Assembly (NCBI GenBank): GCA_947568835.1
Contig: OX387604.1
Span: forward strand, 19,063,076-19,127,075
Source: Protonemura montana
Taxonomy: Eukaryota > Arthropoda > Insecta > Plecoptera > Nemouridae
Length of the DNA stretch: 64,000 nucleotides
Reading direction: 5' to 3'
Part shown: positions 11,325 through 22,556 of the stretch, piece by piece
Layout: each line of letters begins with the position of its first letter
Numbering within the stretch: the stretch's first letter is position 1
Made by a program: the position numbers and the translations under genes
Notes under the pieces: generated by a model
What the model saw: the letters and a program-made list of their open reading frames with translations, nothing else
Told to the model about the DNA's origin: nothing
Databases searched by the model: none

Positions 11325-11405
11325 AGTGTTTAACGACGCACCGTTTTGATACGGGCCCTGCGACACTGGTCTAATGCCTTCGGTAAACGAGTGGACGATG
11401 ATGGT
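11325..11405 (+). mobile_element. Interspersed repeat fragment (GTTTAACGACGC family)
   Basis: Begins GTGTTTAACGACGC and shares about 80 bp of alignable sequence with 31688-31770 (GTGTTTAACGACGC..ACACTGGTCT/GCACTAGTCT..GAGTGG). 'GTGTTTAACGAC' is a phrase I associate with SINE tails of marine invertebrates, but I cannot name the family. The remaining DNA up to 12073 shows nothing else recognisable apart from lying upstream of GABPA. Confidence 0.5.
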
Positions 11406-12073
11406 GCTCAATTTTTAAATCAAGAAATACATTTCAGATTTACGTATTTTTTTTTTTCGTACAATGAAACCCGGTTGCAATTACAGAAATATCTGCGACA
11501 GTCAGTAACCACCGTTGAACAAAGATATTTGGTCGAGTCTCCATGGTCGAGTAAAACCTGATTAGAGAGAAACAAAAATGTATTGTAATGGGTGGTGGAG
11601 TGTTGACACAGGAAACAACCACCCTTGCATTTTTTTTAGTTTCTGTACCTCGGATAATGCTTTGCTCGGCCCAAATTCCTTGAGAAAAGGTTGTTAATCG
11701 TTGCAGGTATTTTTTCAGTTTTGAGCGGGTTTTATCGCACAGAAATAAATTACAGATTGTACCTACTAACCCACATTTTTTACTTTTTAAGATAAAAACG
11801 GAACTGAGGACAGAAGGGAAGTAAGTGGGTAATTATTCTGTGTACATAACAAATATATTTGCTCCATTCACTTGCTTTATTCATGTATTCGGCACAAATA
11901 GCCTAGTAGCTGACGTGCCGCTAAACCCTACAATAATCATAATAATCCATTCATGTATTCAAACTATATGACATTGTAATTCGCGCCCTACCATTAAATT
12001 TGAATAAAAGATGGCCGCGTAATTTGGCCTAGAAATTGTTGGACAGCATCGTTCTTATCTCACACCTTTTACG

Positions 12074-15000
12074 ATGGAGAGTGTGGTTGACGACACCACG
12101 GTTCAGTTAATGATTAGCGAGGATGAAAATGGGGATCAAGTCTATACATTACACACCGATGATTCCGTTACTACACAGTAAGTATTCAAGACTTCGCCCG
12201 CATTTAAGGTTATGTTTTGATTGCAGTCAATAGCATTGTGTAAATTGTCCTAGGTTTCATTTTGGAGAAGAAGAGGAAGAACTTATTGGGTCAACAGATC
12301 AAGCTGTAACAAGATACCTAAGTCGTGGTGAAAAGGATGAAGAAGAACTTCAGGACTATGACGATGATATGCTAGCGCAGGCAAACTGTGTTGTCGAGAG
12401 CTATGAAGACGTTCAAGATCAAACTATTGAAGACGGTTTGTTTTTTATACAAATATGTGTGCTTAGTGTTCAATGCTGCTGTACCTTGTGGTATAATTTT
12501 AGTTAATTATACAATCTGGCTGTTTGAATTAATCAGGTATTTATTCATGTAGGAGAGATTATAATTCACGAAGAAGCACAAGGAGAAGAGATTTTGACAG
12601 ATGGCTTCTTCTATGGGGAAGAACAGGTCCTTCCTACCATTGTGGAGAGAAGTCGACCTAAGAAAAAGATTTCTGCGTATGTATTTACTTACCCAAATTA
12701 TCGTATTAAAAATTATTAAGGCATTTTACTATGCATATGTTAATTAATGCAGTGCTATCTATTCCGCTAGAGAAGAGGTTTAAGGTTCTGGATTTATGAT
12801 GAATATGATGTATTTTTTACAGGGTAGACTTTCAGTTTATGGTTGATGCCTTCTCTAGTTCTAGGAAGTAGTGACTATGTAGTGGCAAGCATTTACACTG
12901 TTTTACTTTGTTAATAGAAAAACAATGTATAACTTAAAAACATAAAAAAACAATTAATATTCTATTTCACTTAACATACTTATTCAAATAAAGTGAACTA
13001 AGAAAATTTAATTTTTGATAACCATGACTATTTTTGCAGCCTGCTAAATCTTGGAATCGTAACACAACATATGGACATCCGGGAACCACTAGATACACTT
13101 AAATCATTACTTCAAGAGAAGTTCAGAGTGTCACTAACTAATTACAGTTTCCTGCTTCAGGATACTCAGCCAGTTAGTACTTGTGCATATGGCTTATGTT
13201 GTCAATTATTATTGTGCAAACGAAATAAACTACAGTGCTCAGTTTGTACTACGTCATCAAAATTACCGAAGTGGAGTTTTTGTGCCCAGAGCTGAAAACT
13301 TAAATCAAATGCTGCATGCTAATTTTAGCTTTATTTATTTGATAATATTGAGTATATTCAGACACATTTAATATTGCTAATTTGCATGCAATTTTTGCAG
13401 CTGGAAAGCCATAAAAACCTAGTTGATCAATGTGTACAAGGAGAAGGCTTGGTCCAAGTGAATCTGCAAATAAAGACAACAGCTGACGAGAAGATCATCA
13501 ACATTGTTGATGTGTTGAAACCAGCAGAAGACTACCAGCACCCATCAGACACACCCAGCATAGAAGGTAGTTACACCAGAACTGTCTTTCATTAACCAGC
13601 ATAGACAGTAGCTACATCAGAGCTGTCTTTAATTACCCAGCATTGAAGGTAGCTAAACCAGAACCCCAGCAATCTCGAAATTTTCTGATTAAATATGTCA
13701 ACATTTTAGTGGAGTGCATGGCAACTTGGTGCATTTAAAATCATTTCGCAAAAATGCTGAAAGTCACTTCGACTAACATGCCTCTTTCAGCCTAGTCTAA
13801 ACAAAATGTAAATGCATGTCTTGCGGCTGCATAGTGGTGCTTACCAAGATTTCTGTTTCTCAGATGAAGAGATCCAAGAAGGTAACTTGGCTGCCGAGGC
13901 AGTTATGCCTGACGAGTCGCTGACTGAAGCGACCCCAAAAGAGCAGAACGTGGTTCGTTGGGTTGTTGATGTTGGCTTCAAAAGAGATCAGGACCGTTTG
14001 AAAATACCTGCAGGTTTGTTTAGTTATCTAATATCACCTCATTCGTTTCGGTAGGTAATCCCTTAAGGTATTCGTAGATTGCCGGTGTTACACTTTCTAT
14101 GCACAAATATTTTTCCTTTTATTCAACGGTTTTAAGATTTTTCAAGATATGTAGCTTTTTTTTCTTGTTTGATAATCCTAAGCAAAAATACTTGCATTCA
14201 CTTTTATGTCTAAGATGAGGTTTTAAATGTTGACTCTGTTACAAACAGGATAAACAGGATCACCTGCTGTTTCCATCCTCTCTCAATATCGTGAGAAATC
14301 TATCTGCTTAGTTAAATCACAAACAAATATAGAATGCAAAGACTTGAGCATCTTTAATTTTCTGACAAGCTAGTGTACCTCAATAAGATTCACTTATTTG
14401 CTAAATCTGGTAAACTTTGGTAAGGATTCAACAGCATTTTGAGTCACTATATTCATATTACCTATAATTTTTATAAAATTTCCTTATTTTTTACTTTTTA
14501 AAAATATGCAAACTTTGTCTGCAAGTTATTTTTCTGTAGAGTATCTACAAACCGAACGGTTTGGCGTGTTGGAAACACCGGTTCTCGTGAGATCACCGAA
14601 GTTAAGCAACACTGCACTGGGTTGGGTATTGGTTGGGTGACCATCATACACATGACCAGTTCTGTTCGGGAGAGAGGTTAGAGGGGTGAGAGTTAGTACA
14701 GCAACTTCACTCGCCTTTCGTATCAACCTCTTGACAGCATGGGTTTGTGGAGGAATCCTGTTGTTTGCTTTGTACTATACTTTGCAAGGGACGTCAAGCC
14801 GTTGGTCCCCTTGGTGCTCTTCGACAAAAGTAGGTTACGTGCCAGCACCGGGTTTCCCTTCCTCTCTTCTAGGCAAGGTGAGGTTCATCAAAATCTTCAT
14901 CATCACCCACTCATTCACCGATTCCATTAGACCAGTGCTATAATCCTGAAATACTATAATTTTAGGTACCTACATTAAAAGCCTCTGCTGGCACGGCTCG

Positions 15001-18000
15001 GCGAAACGTCGAGACTTTAGGCCCTTTTTAGGGCTGCAAACCTCTTCAAACCAGAGCACAACTGAAAAACAGGTCAAATCATCAAACCACGGCTCTGAAA
15101 ACCATCACGCAACCACCCTCTGCACCTTTTTTTTTCACGAAACCGCTAAATGCACGGCCTAGGATCGAGATGAGAAATAATGTAATACCTTGGGAAATGT
15201 GAAATGTTGAGATAGGTCAGATTTTAAGTTTCCTGGTGTTGGTGGCTTGGAAAAAATATCAGCAATTGTATTTAGTTCATAAAAGCAATACCAGAAAGTG
15301 AGCTAGACAGTTCTATAACTGTTGATATCATTCTAAAATTATTAAAAGTGGAACTGGGTGGTTTGGACATTGTTGGTAGGCCCTCATTGAAAATGTACAT
15401 ATTTGAAGAAATTAATGGTTTTCAGACTCGTGTCTACTTTATCTAATCTTAGCACTAGTTTTCAAAAATTCAAAAACTTTAGTTAAGTTTTTAAATAGGT
15501 CTCAAGACCTAATGCTGGTTAATCCATAAGAAGTATTTTAGCATTGATCAGTTACCAAATTAAGGTAACATAAGATAGTAGAATTGAGAAGCTCTGTCAG
15601 GCAACCCCAGAATCTTCATGTCTACCAAACATTGAATCTTTAATTGAACCTCCTATGCTAGGTGCTAGGTACCCATGATAACATAAGATAGCAGAATTGA
15701 GAAGCTCTTTCAGGCAATCTCAGCATCTCCATGGCTACCAAACGTTGTATCTTGTATGCAATCTCATTTGCTTGATAGTATTTTTTGTTTCAAAAGTTAT
15801 TCAAGTTTTTTTTTTTTTTTTGAGTAGCCAAATTGGGTATTAATTTTGAGTGGTAAACACTTGCCTGTGATTGCTATGTTGGTTGAAATGTTGCAATGTT
15901 AAAAGATCCAAGGGAATGGGCAACGGCCCACGTACGGCATTGGATTCAATGGGCCGTTCGAACATTCAACCTGTGCAACGTGCGCCTGGCTGACTGGTCG
16001 ATCAACGGCAGCCAGCTCTGTCACCTGTCACTCACCGAATTCCACAAGAAGATCACCAACGACCCTGGAGATCTGTTCTGGACCCACCTTGAACTGTTGA
16101 GGAAGTGCAAGTTCGTTGGTACGTAGCGACTTGTGTGACCTCTTTGCTTGAAATCTCGACAAAGTTTTGCATCAAACGAAACGGCAATGGATCTTTCCGG
16201 CGGACCTTCAAGCTAGAGCATCTTGTTGAAAGAAAATTACCCCTGGCTTGAAGAGTTTTGAATGGTCCAAGAAGGGGTTGAAAATTACACTTACATGTCT
16301 AATTACTATATCAAATTGTGTGTTGTTAATTTTATTATTGCTATTTCTGTTATTATTTATGTATTATTTGTTTATCATATGCAATACAAATTATATACAA
16401 AAAAACAGTAGGACATAATTGAGTATTAATGTTGATATCACTATTAGTACGAATATTATTATAACTAGCTTTCTCTTTATACTATTATATTTTTTATACT
16501 TTTTGATGCAATTATTATTATTCTCTACACGTCTTGTTTTTTTGTTATTATTTTTTTTATACAATCTCCCTTTTTATACAAATCTTCTGCTGGCTCAAGC
16601 AGGTTTTGGGACTAACAGTCTGATCATGTGGGTTTCCAGCTGTTGTTCAGAAGCCGGACAGCCCAGAGCGGAAAGACCGCAAAGACCGGGAGCGATGTCT
16701 GATCCGGGGCCGAGTACGTCCGATGAAGAACGATGTCGTACCTGCTGGTTCTAAAGGCTCTCGGCTTTTCACGCTGCCGAACACTGCCATCTTTCAGCCA
16801 AGCACTGTTGTCGCGATGAGCAGCGCTGGGAATAGAACAGGTAAGGGACGAGATGTCTTCTTTACATTCTGCTGTAACGTGAAAAGGGTGCCAAGAGGCT
16901 GGATATTGTGAATAGGGTGCCAAGAGGCTGGATATTGTGAATAGGGTGCCAAGAGGCTGGATATTTGCTGTGATAAAGGAGGAAAAAGAGATGGAGTGCA
17001 ACTTATCGGTGAAGAAAATTGGCGTTGCATGGTGCACTTGTCTAGAAATTCCTAGAAATTCTAAGAGTTAAGACTTTTTTGCAAGTTGACTTTGTCATTG
17101 TTAGAGTAAGGCCCTCTGCTTCCCTCTACTTGATTCTGATACCAGTGCAATGCTCAAAAATCAGTCCTTACATCTCTAACAATGACCAAAGCAACACGCC
17201 GAAATATCTAAGAGAAAACGCTAAAAAGCTGGAAATGCATAAGGGGACAAAGAAATTGGCTGGATATCTGTAACTACTACATTTTTCTCTTCCCCGTGCG
17301 CAAATTTTGAAACTGGAATATATTACGTGATAAATAATTACAGTGATCATTTGGCCACTCAAAATAATTGCACATTTCTAGTATCTCACGATAATAATCC
17401 ACTTGCTCTGTTGTTTTTGCAGGCAACAACGGGCAAATCCAGCTATGGCAGTTTCTTCTAGAGCTGTTGACAGATAAGGAACACTTGGATGTAATTTCGT
17501 GGATTTCCAATGACGGAGAGTTTAAACTCAAGAACCCGGAAATGGTTGCCCAGCTTTGGGGCGAACGAAAGAACAAACCAACAATGAACTATGAAAAGCT
17601 ATCAAGAGCCTTGCGATATTACTACGATGGAGATATGATTTCCAAGGTACGGATATTACTGCAGAGTACAGCATAGAGTGCAGTCAGATATACTTTTCAA
17701 ACCGTTTGGTCGTTCTTGTGAGATTACCAAAGTTAAGCAACACTGCGCTGGGTTGGGTATTGGATAGGTGACCATTTTACTTATAGCTAGCTCTGTTTGG
17801 GAATGAGGCTGGAGGGATTGAAGTTAGAACAACAACTTCATTCAATTTGCTTGTCCACCTCTCGAAAGTATGTATTTGTCGAGGAATCCAGTTGTTCGCT
17901 TTGTACCGTCTTTCAGAAGGTATGTTAAGCCAGTGGTCCCCTTGGTGCTCTTTGACAGGAATAGGTTACATGCTGGCACCGGGTTTCCCTTCCTCTCTTC

Positions 18001-19144
18001 TACGCTAGGTTCGGTTCTACATCATCTTCGTAATCATCCACTTATTAACCATAGCCACTGGACCCGTAGTCAAAACAGCTTCTTTTAGTACCACAAATCA
18101 ATCAATCTACACATTTGCTTTTTTCTGCAATTCAACAGTGAATGATACCTTGGCCCACTGTGATAGATTTTCCTGTTAAATAACACATTAGGCAGTCCTC
18201 ATTGTAGTTTCTCTTTAATTCCTCTAGAAAGAGGGCTTTGCTTGGTGTAAGACTGACGAGAAAAGATTGCCTGCATGTCAAATTTGAAGAAAATGTTGGT
18301 CATCACTCATTTAGTAAAGTTTCGGTTTTCAGTTTGATTTGAACGTAGGAAATGTGTTTGGAGGTCAGTTAAACTTGGATACGTTTGGTCATGACTCATG
18401 CTAAGTTTCTATCCTTCACTGGCTCGGCTCTCGAAAACACCACAGGGTCTAGAAATTAGAGTGATTTTACCACAGACCTTCATGACAAGACTGGCATCTT
18501 CTACCTGTGCACGTGACTGAGATTCTGTTCCAACACAGCACCATTTGCAACCTCCATCAGCACCTACATGTAACGTCTCTATAATGACAAGACCTCGATT
18601 CAACTTTATTTTATTTATGTTGCTAATAATATATACCTACTGATATTTTCAAAGCAGAAGAACAAGTATCTAGACCAAAACATTATAATAGAAGCATGTC
18701 TGACAGATCTTGGGCTGTCAAAGTTTGGCTGCAAATGTGCGGCGTACCAGTTGCCAGTTCTTACCTACACGTCCATGATATCACGATCTTGTAATTTGAC
18801 ATAATTTTTTCTTAAGGACGATTGAAAGCTATGGTTAATCGACGGGCATACATACCTTTCTTTACAGCATACAAAACTACCTAGGACTAGAATAACTTCA
18901 AATGATACTATTGCAGTTTAATCTCTCTATTAAAACACTAAGCTTGTGTTGTTAATTCCTACTGAAACACTAACTAAACACTATGCTTGTGTTCTAGGTC
19001 CACGGCAAGCGCTTTGTCTACAAGTTTGTTTGCGACATGCGAAATCTCCTTGGCTACAGCACGAGCCAACTTAGCCGGCTTGTTTCGGAATGCAGTCAGG
19101 CTACTAACCAGAACACACATTCTTTGTTCGACCAAGATGACTAA
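12074..19144 (+). CDS. GABPA: GA-binding protein alpha chain (ETS transcription factor), complete
   Basis: Ten coding exons: 12074-12177, 12254-12435, 12553-12676, 13040-13172, 13401-13566, 13864-14013, 15906-16118, 16640-16840, 17423-17646, 18998-19144. They total 1644 nt and 547 codons plus stop with all phases consistent; human GABPA is 454 aa. Residues 1-136 are an acidic N-terminus. About 137-225 is the GABPA-specific OST ubiquitin-like domain ([22 protein letters not shown]). About 287-358 is the pointed/SAM domain ([18 protein letters not shown]). About 425-520 is the ETS domain ([11 protein letters not shown], then [20 protein letters not shown] with the DNA-contacting recognition helix). 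GABP-alpha binds GGAA sites and pairs with ankyrin-repeat GABP-beta to drive nuclear-encoded mitochondrial and housekeeping genes. The acceptor of exon 7 (gttaaaag) has a poor pyrimidine tract. Tandem copies of the exon-5 donor follow it. Introns contain two 5S SINEs and other duplications. The 5' UTR was not resolved. Confidence 0.95.
13557..13675. repeat. 41-bp tandem repeat spanning the GABPA exon 5 splice donor
   Basis: Three copies of a 41-bp unit starting AGCATAGAAGGTAG, of which the first includes the last 10 bases of exon 5 and its real donor (GAAG|GTAGTT). Copy 2 has GACA|GTAGCT and copy 3 GAAG|GTAGCT, so the donor itself has been multiplied. Use of the downstream donors would add 41 or 82 nt and run into an in-frame stop at about 13593. 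Confidence 0.8.
14549..14945 (+). mobile_element. SINE with 5S-rRNA-derived head, full copy
   Basis: The head (about 14580-14645) keeps GAAGTTAAGCAACACTGC and a GGTTGGGTGACC box, corresponding to the 5S rRNA internal promoter. The body of about 300 bp runs through GACAGCATGGGTTTGTGGAG, TTGGTCCCCTTGGTGCTC and CCGGGTTTCCCTTCCTCTC. Copies at 17698-18075 and 43265-43617 share head and body. This arrangement is that of SINE3-type elements. It lies in GABPA intron 6 in the sense direction. Confidence 0.85.
15563..15765. repeat. Direct repeat of about 85 bp in GABPA intron 6
   Basis: Two copies, about 15563-15645 and 15679-15762, share GTAACATAAGATAG, AGAATTGAGAAGCTCT and CATCTCCATGGCTACCAAAC-like stretches at roughly 80-85% identity. 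The preceding intron part (14946-15562) also carries a short piece (about 14990-15060) related to the foldback repeat at 37.9 kb. Confidence 0.75.
16880..16962. repeat. 28-bp tandem repeat, 3 copies
   Basis: Three near-identical copies of GGTGCCAAGAGGCTGGATAT plus 'tgtgaata', starting about 45 bp after the GABPA exon 8 donor. Confidence 0.9.
17698..18075 (+). mobile_element. SINE with 5S-rRNA-derived head, full copy
   Basis: Same family as the copy at 14549. Head at about 17715-17775 (AAGTTAAGCAACACTGCGCT, ATTGGATAGGTGACC) and body up to about 18075. It sits in GABPA intron 9, about 55 bp after the exon 9 donor, in sense orientation. It is diverged from the 14.5-kb copy, so the two insertions are independent. 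Confidence 0.85.
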
Positions 19145-20060
19145 CGCTGACAATCATCCACCTTGTCATCCATCTTGACATCCATCTTGACACACTCCAA
19201 AACTGAATAACACCCACATAATCTTTGTGCTCACAGAAAAATGGGCTGTGGCTTTTAGGAGAGAGGCCTGCTGGTTATTTTTGTACATCCCAATTATTTT
19301 CAGGGCAGATTACTTTGACTCTAAACATGTTTTACAGTTCTTTTAAAGAATAATAGAACAAAAAGAAATGTATTGTCCTACATACCAACTAACTGCAGCA
19401 GTTCAGACATATTTTGGGGGGCCTTTTGGAACATGACCTTTTCCATAACAAACAGCAAACAAACACGCCTTGTCTACCTTCAACTAAGATTGAGAATGAC
19501 TAGGCCCTGGTCTGTTGTGTATTGATACATTTTAAGGAGCCCTTGTGGTGGGTTGAGCAAGGAGATGCGCCATCAGAGATCATTACTGAACTTGACAAAG
19601 TTGAGCTACTGCTACCCGAATTAAATCAACACCAACGGTGTTGCAAAATATTGAGAATGTCTGGGTTGTCACTTAAATTTTGCAAACAATTTTTAATGTG
19701 AGCCCTTGCAGGTGGGAGTTCTGGGTGGTCACCTCGCTGAAAGTTTTTAAAAAGCCCTTATGGCAGGGTTGGGTTGATATTTTATGACATTTTATAATTA
19801 ATTGTCCATACATCTTACACCTTTTATGTTATTGTCCGTCAATACAATTTAAATGTATAATACGTATACTCGGTGTTACTTACGTTATGCAGATAACTTG
19901 GAGTTCATTTTACATTTTTCCTACTTGGCATTTGGCATTCTTGGAGACAATTAAAAATGTGAATTTTGCCCCCAGAAGTATATTATTACAAAAGAGGAAT
20001 AACGAGAAAGTGTCCCGAAAACAAATGGTAGGAATTGGGTTGAAATAAAGCTTTGATGTA
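19145..20060 (+). other. Probable GABPA 3' UTR
   Basis: AT-rich DNA after the GABPA stop. The first clear AATAAA is at 20044-20049, about 900 bp downstream, and would serve as the polyadenylation signal. No other feature is seen here. Confidence 0.4.
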
Positions 20061-22556
20061 TCCAGGTTTTTCAAAGTTCACCTTAAAGTAATCAGTTTCT
20101 TGAAAAATATAGGTCTGATTTGTCGGTAACATATGCATTATAAGTGTGTAACATATAAAAGGGTTGTAAACATATTTTTACCCAACTCTGTCTTATGGTT
20201 GTGTTGTGCAAAGAAGTTGGTCCTAAACAAAAGAAGAAAAGGAACAACCCTAATAAAAATGAGGGTCGTTAGCATTGAACACCTTTTTAGCTGGGTGTTA
20301 CTCGTGACTGATTTAAATCAACGAGTTTAGATATATATATAGATATATATATCTCTCCGATAACAAAGAACCAATATCACATTAAATACTTTGTCTAAGA
20401 AGCTTAGGTGCATCTAGGCGCATATAGATGCATATAGACGCGAGTCTTTAAACCTTAAAACAAATTGCTGGAATTCAGATAGCAAACTAAGGATTTGTGA
20501 CTTGTTTGTGTGATTTCCATTTTATTCCAACTTCAAGCTGGGGATAGGTTGTTGATTTCTATTGTTTTTCACTGATTGTTGCAACCAATGAATCACATTC
20601 TTAACAGTGCATTTTTTCATAACTTTTGATCAGAAATTTTTGACGAGCATAATCTTCTATCTGGTCTTTAATTTTGACTTATTTCTCAATACATTATTAT
20701 TTTATATATTATACTGTATAGATACACAGTATAATATATATTTCTAAGTATTTTTTGTATACATCTGAATTTCTTAGAGTTAAAGGATAATATCTGTGAG
20801 TGGGACATATATCGAAGAAATATGAAAATACTTTGCCTATCAAATATCTGTTCTAATGACAACCCTGCTCCCAGCAATCTTGACCCTATCTCATTTGCAG
20901 GTAGCGAATACAATTTTAAGGTTGTTACAGCTTTGTAATACCGTAATACTGACGCTCCCTTAAGAATGTTGTTATCACAGGTAACCACAGCAACAAATCT
21001 TGATTACATGTTACAAAGATGGAAGTAAATTACATTTTCTTCCGAATACAGGAAATTTTCCATGAAGCGCCGCGGTAATCACTAGCTTAACTTCCCATCC
21101 AACTTTCACAGGATTCCTCTACAAATCCATGCTGTCGAAAGGACAGCATGTGTTACAAAATCTAGCCATATATACTTCTTTTTGTTGAAATATGTGTACC
21201 ATTTTCATGGTTCTCGACTATATCGGAACAATTTAAAATTTAGGCGGGTTTACATGATGAGCTAGTGGCGACAGAAACGGACTTCTACCGAAACAGACGG
21301 TATATGACAAATCTGCTCGCCGTGTGTGCGGCGTAAGAAACGTGAGTTTGACTACACATGAACTCCTGTCATAAGAAACTGATTTGTAGAATAAGTCCAA
21401 TGGGTTCAGCAGTAATAACAATATTATTTTTTTTTGCAATTGGTTATCATTGGAAACCAAAAGTTGCTGCGCGAGTCCTACATAAATTTAGTTTGAGGTT
21501 AAGGTGAACAGCCACGACCCCATAATAACGTTATTTTCAATATTACGATCCCTCCTATATCAAAAACATTACGATCTAAGCTGAAACGCACCCATAAAAT
21601 ATTTAATTTTACTTGATATTTAATTCCTGGTATAAAGTAACCTGTTTATGGGTAACAAAATACTGGTAACCTGTAAGGGAGACAATTGTGTTACATCATT
21701 TTTCCAGTTAGTTTGCAGACCAACTATTTATTTATTAATTGGTTTTTATTTAAATCTGCACTATTAATCAGTTGCGAAAATTCCGCCAGTTTAGAGGGCC
21801 CGGTTGAGATTATCGTAGCGTAAGAATTTATTTTGAAGAAAGTAAACTACTAAAATTTGACACGACACTTGTTTGCTGAAAACACCGCTACTTTAAAATT
21901 CAAATATGTCTAGGTGATCAGGAAAATATATGAGTGTACTGCCCACTTTTATTTCTAACAGTGAGTGCAGCAGGGGCCAAAAGATTGCTTACAAAATTAG
22001 TAGCTTGTTATAAATTTGCTGTAGGTATTGGCTAGGGGCTCTGCCCTTGCGCACTCCGGACGCCGACCTGACTAGGAGGTTTTCACCCCCTTGAACCTCA
22101 CATATGTCGCACAATAAGTGTTTAGCACTTAATGAGTTACGAAACATATATTATATCGCAACAAAAGAGGTTGCGGTGAAATTCTCTTCTGGAACCTTCA
22201 TATTGCCTGAAGGTGTACCTTCTTAAATTGCCAGCCAAGCTTACAAAACTGCTGGCAAAAGGAACAGTTTTGGTGCCCTGTAAAAACGTGTAAAGACTCA
22301 AGTTTTCACTGAAAAAACACTCACTATAATTAAGGTAGATTCAAACAATTTTTTTGGAAAACCTTTAAACCTGCAAATCTATTCAGTATTAAAAGAATTG
22401 GTCTCGTATATGGAATCGTATTAAATTTGCTTCTGATGAAGAACTTTTGCATATTTTTTAGTGTTTTCCTTGGCCGTTTAATACTGTTTTCAACAAAATG
22501 TTCGTTTTTTAATAGGGAAAACTATTTTGAACTATCAAAATTCTATTTCATTCCAG
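20061..22556. other. Region between GABPA and IARS1, with a SINE fragment
   Basis: Mostly unrecognised AT-rich DNA. A fragment of the 5S-SINE body in reverse orientation lies at about 21085-21145 (GGATTCCTCTACAAATCCAT then GCTGTCGAAAGG). Short AT-rich hairpins occur at about 20328-20355 and 20690-20745. A 5' UTR exon and promoter of IARS1 are expected here because the IARS1 start codon directly follows a splice acceptor, but I could not pick them out. Confidence 0.5.
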
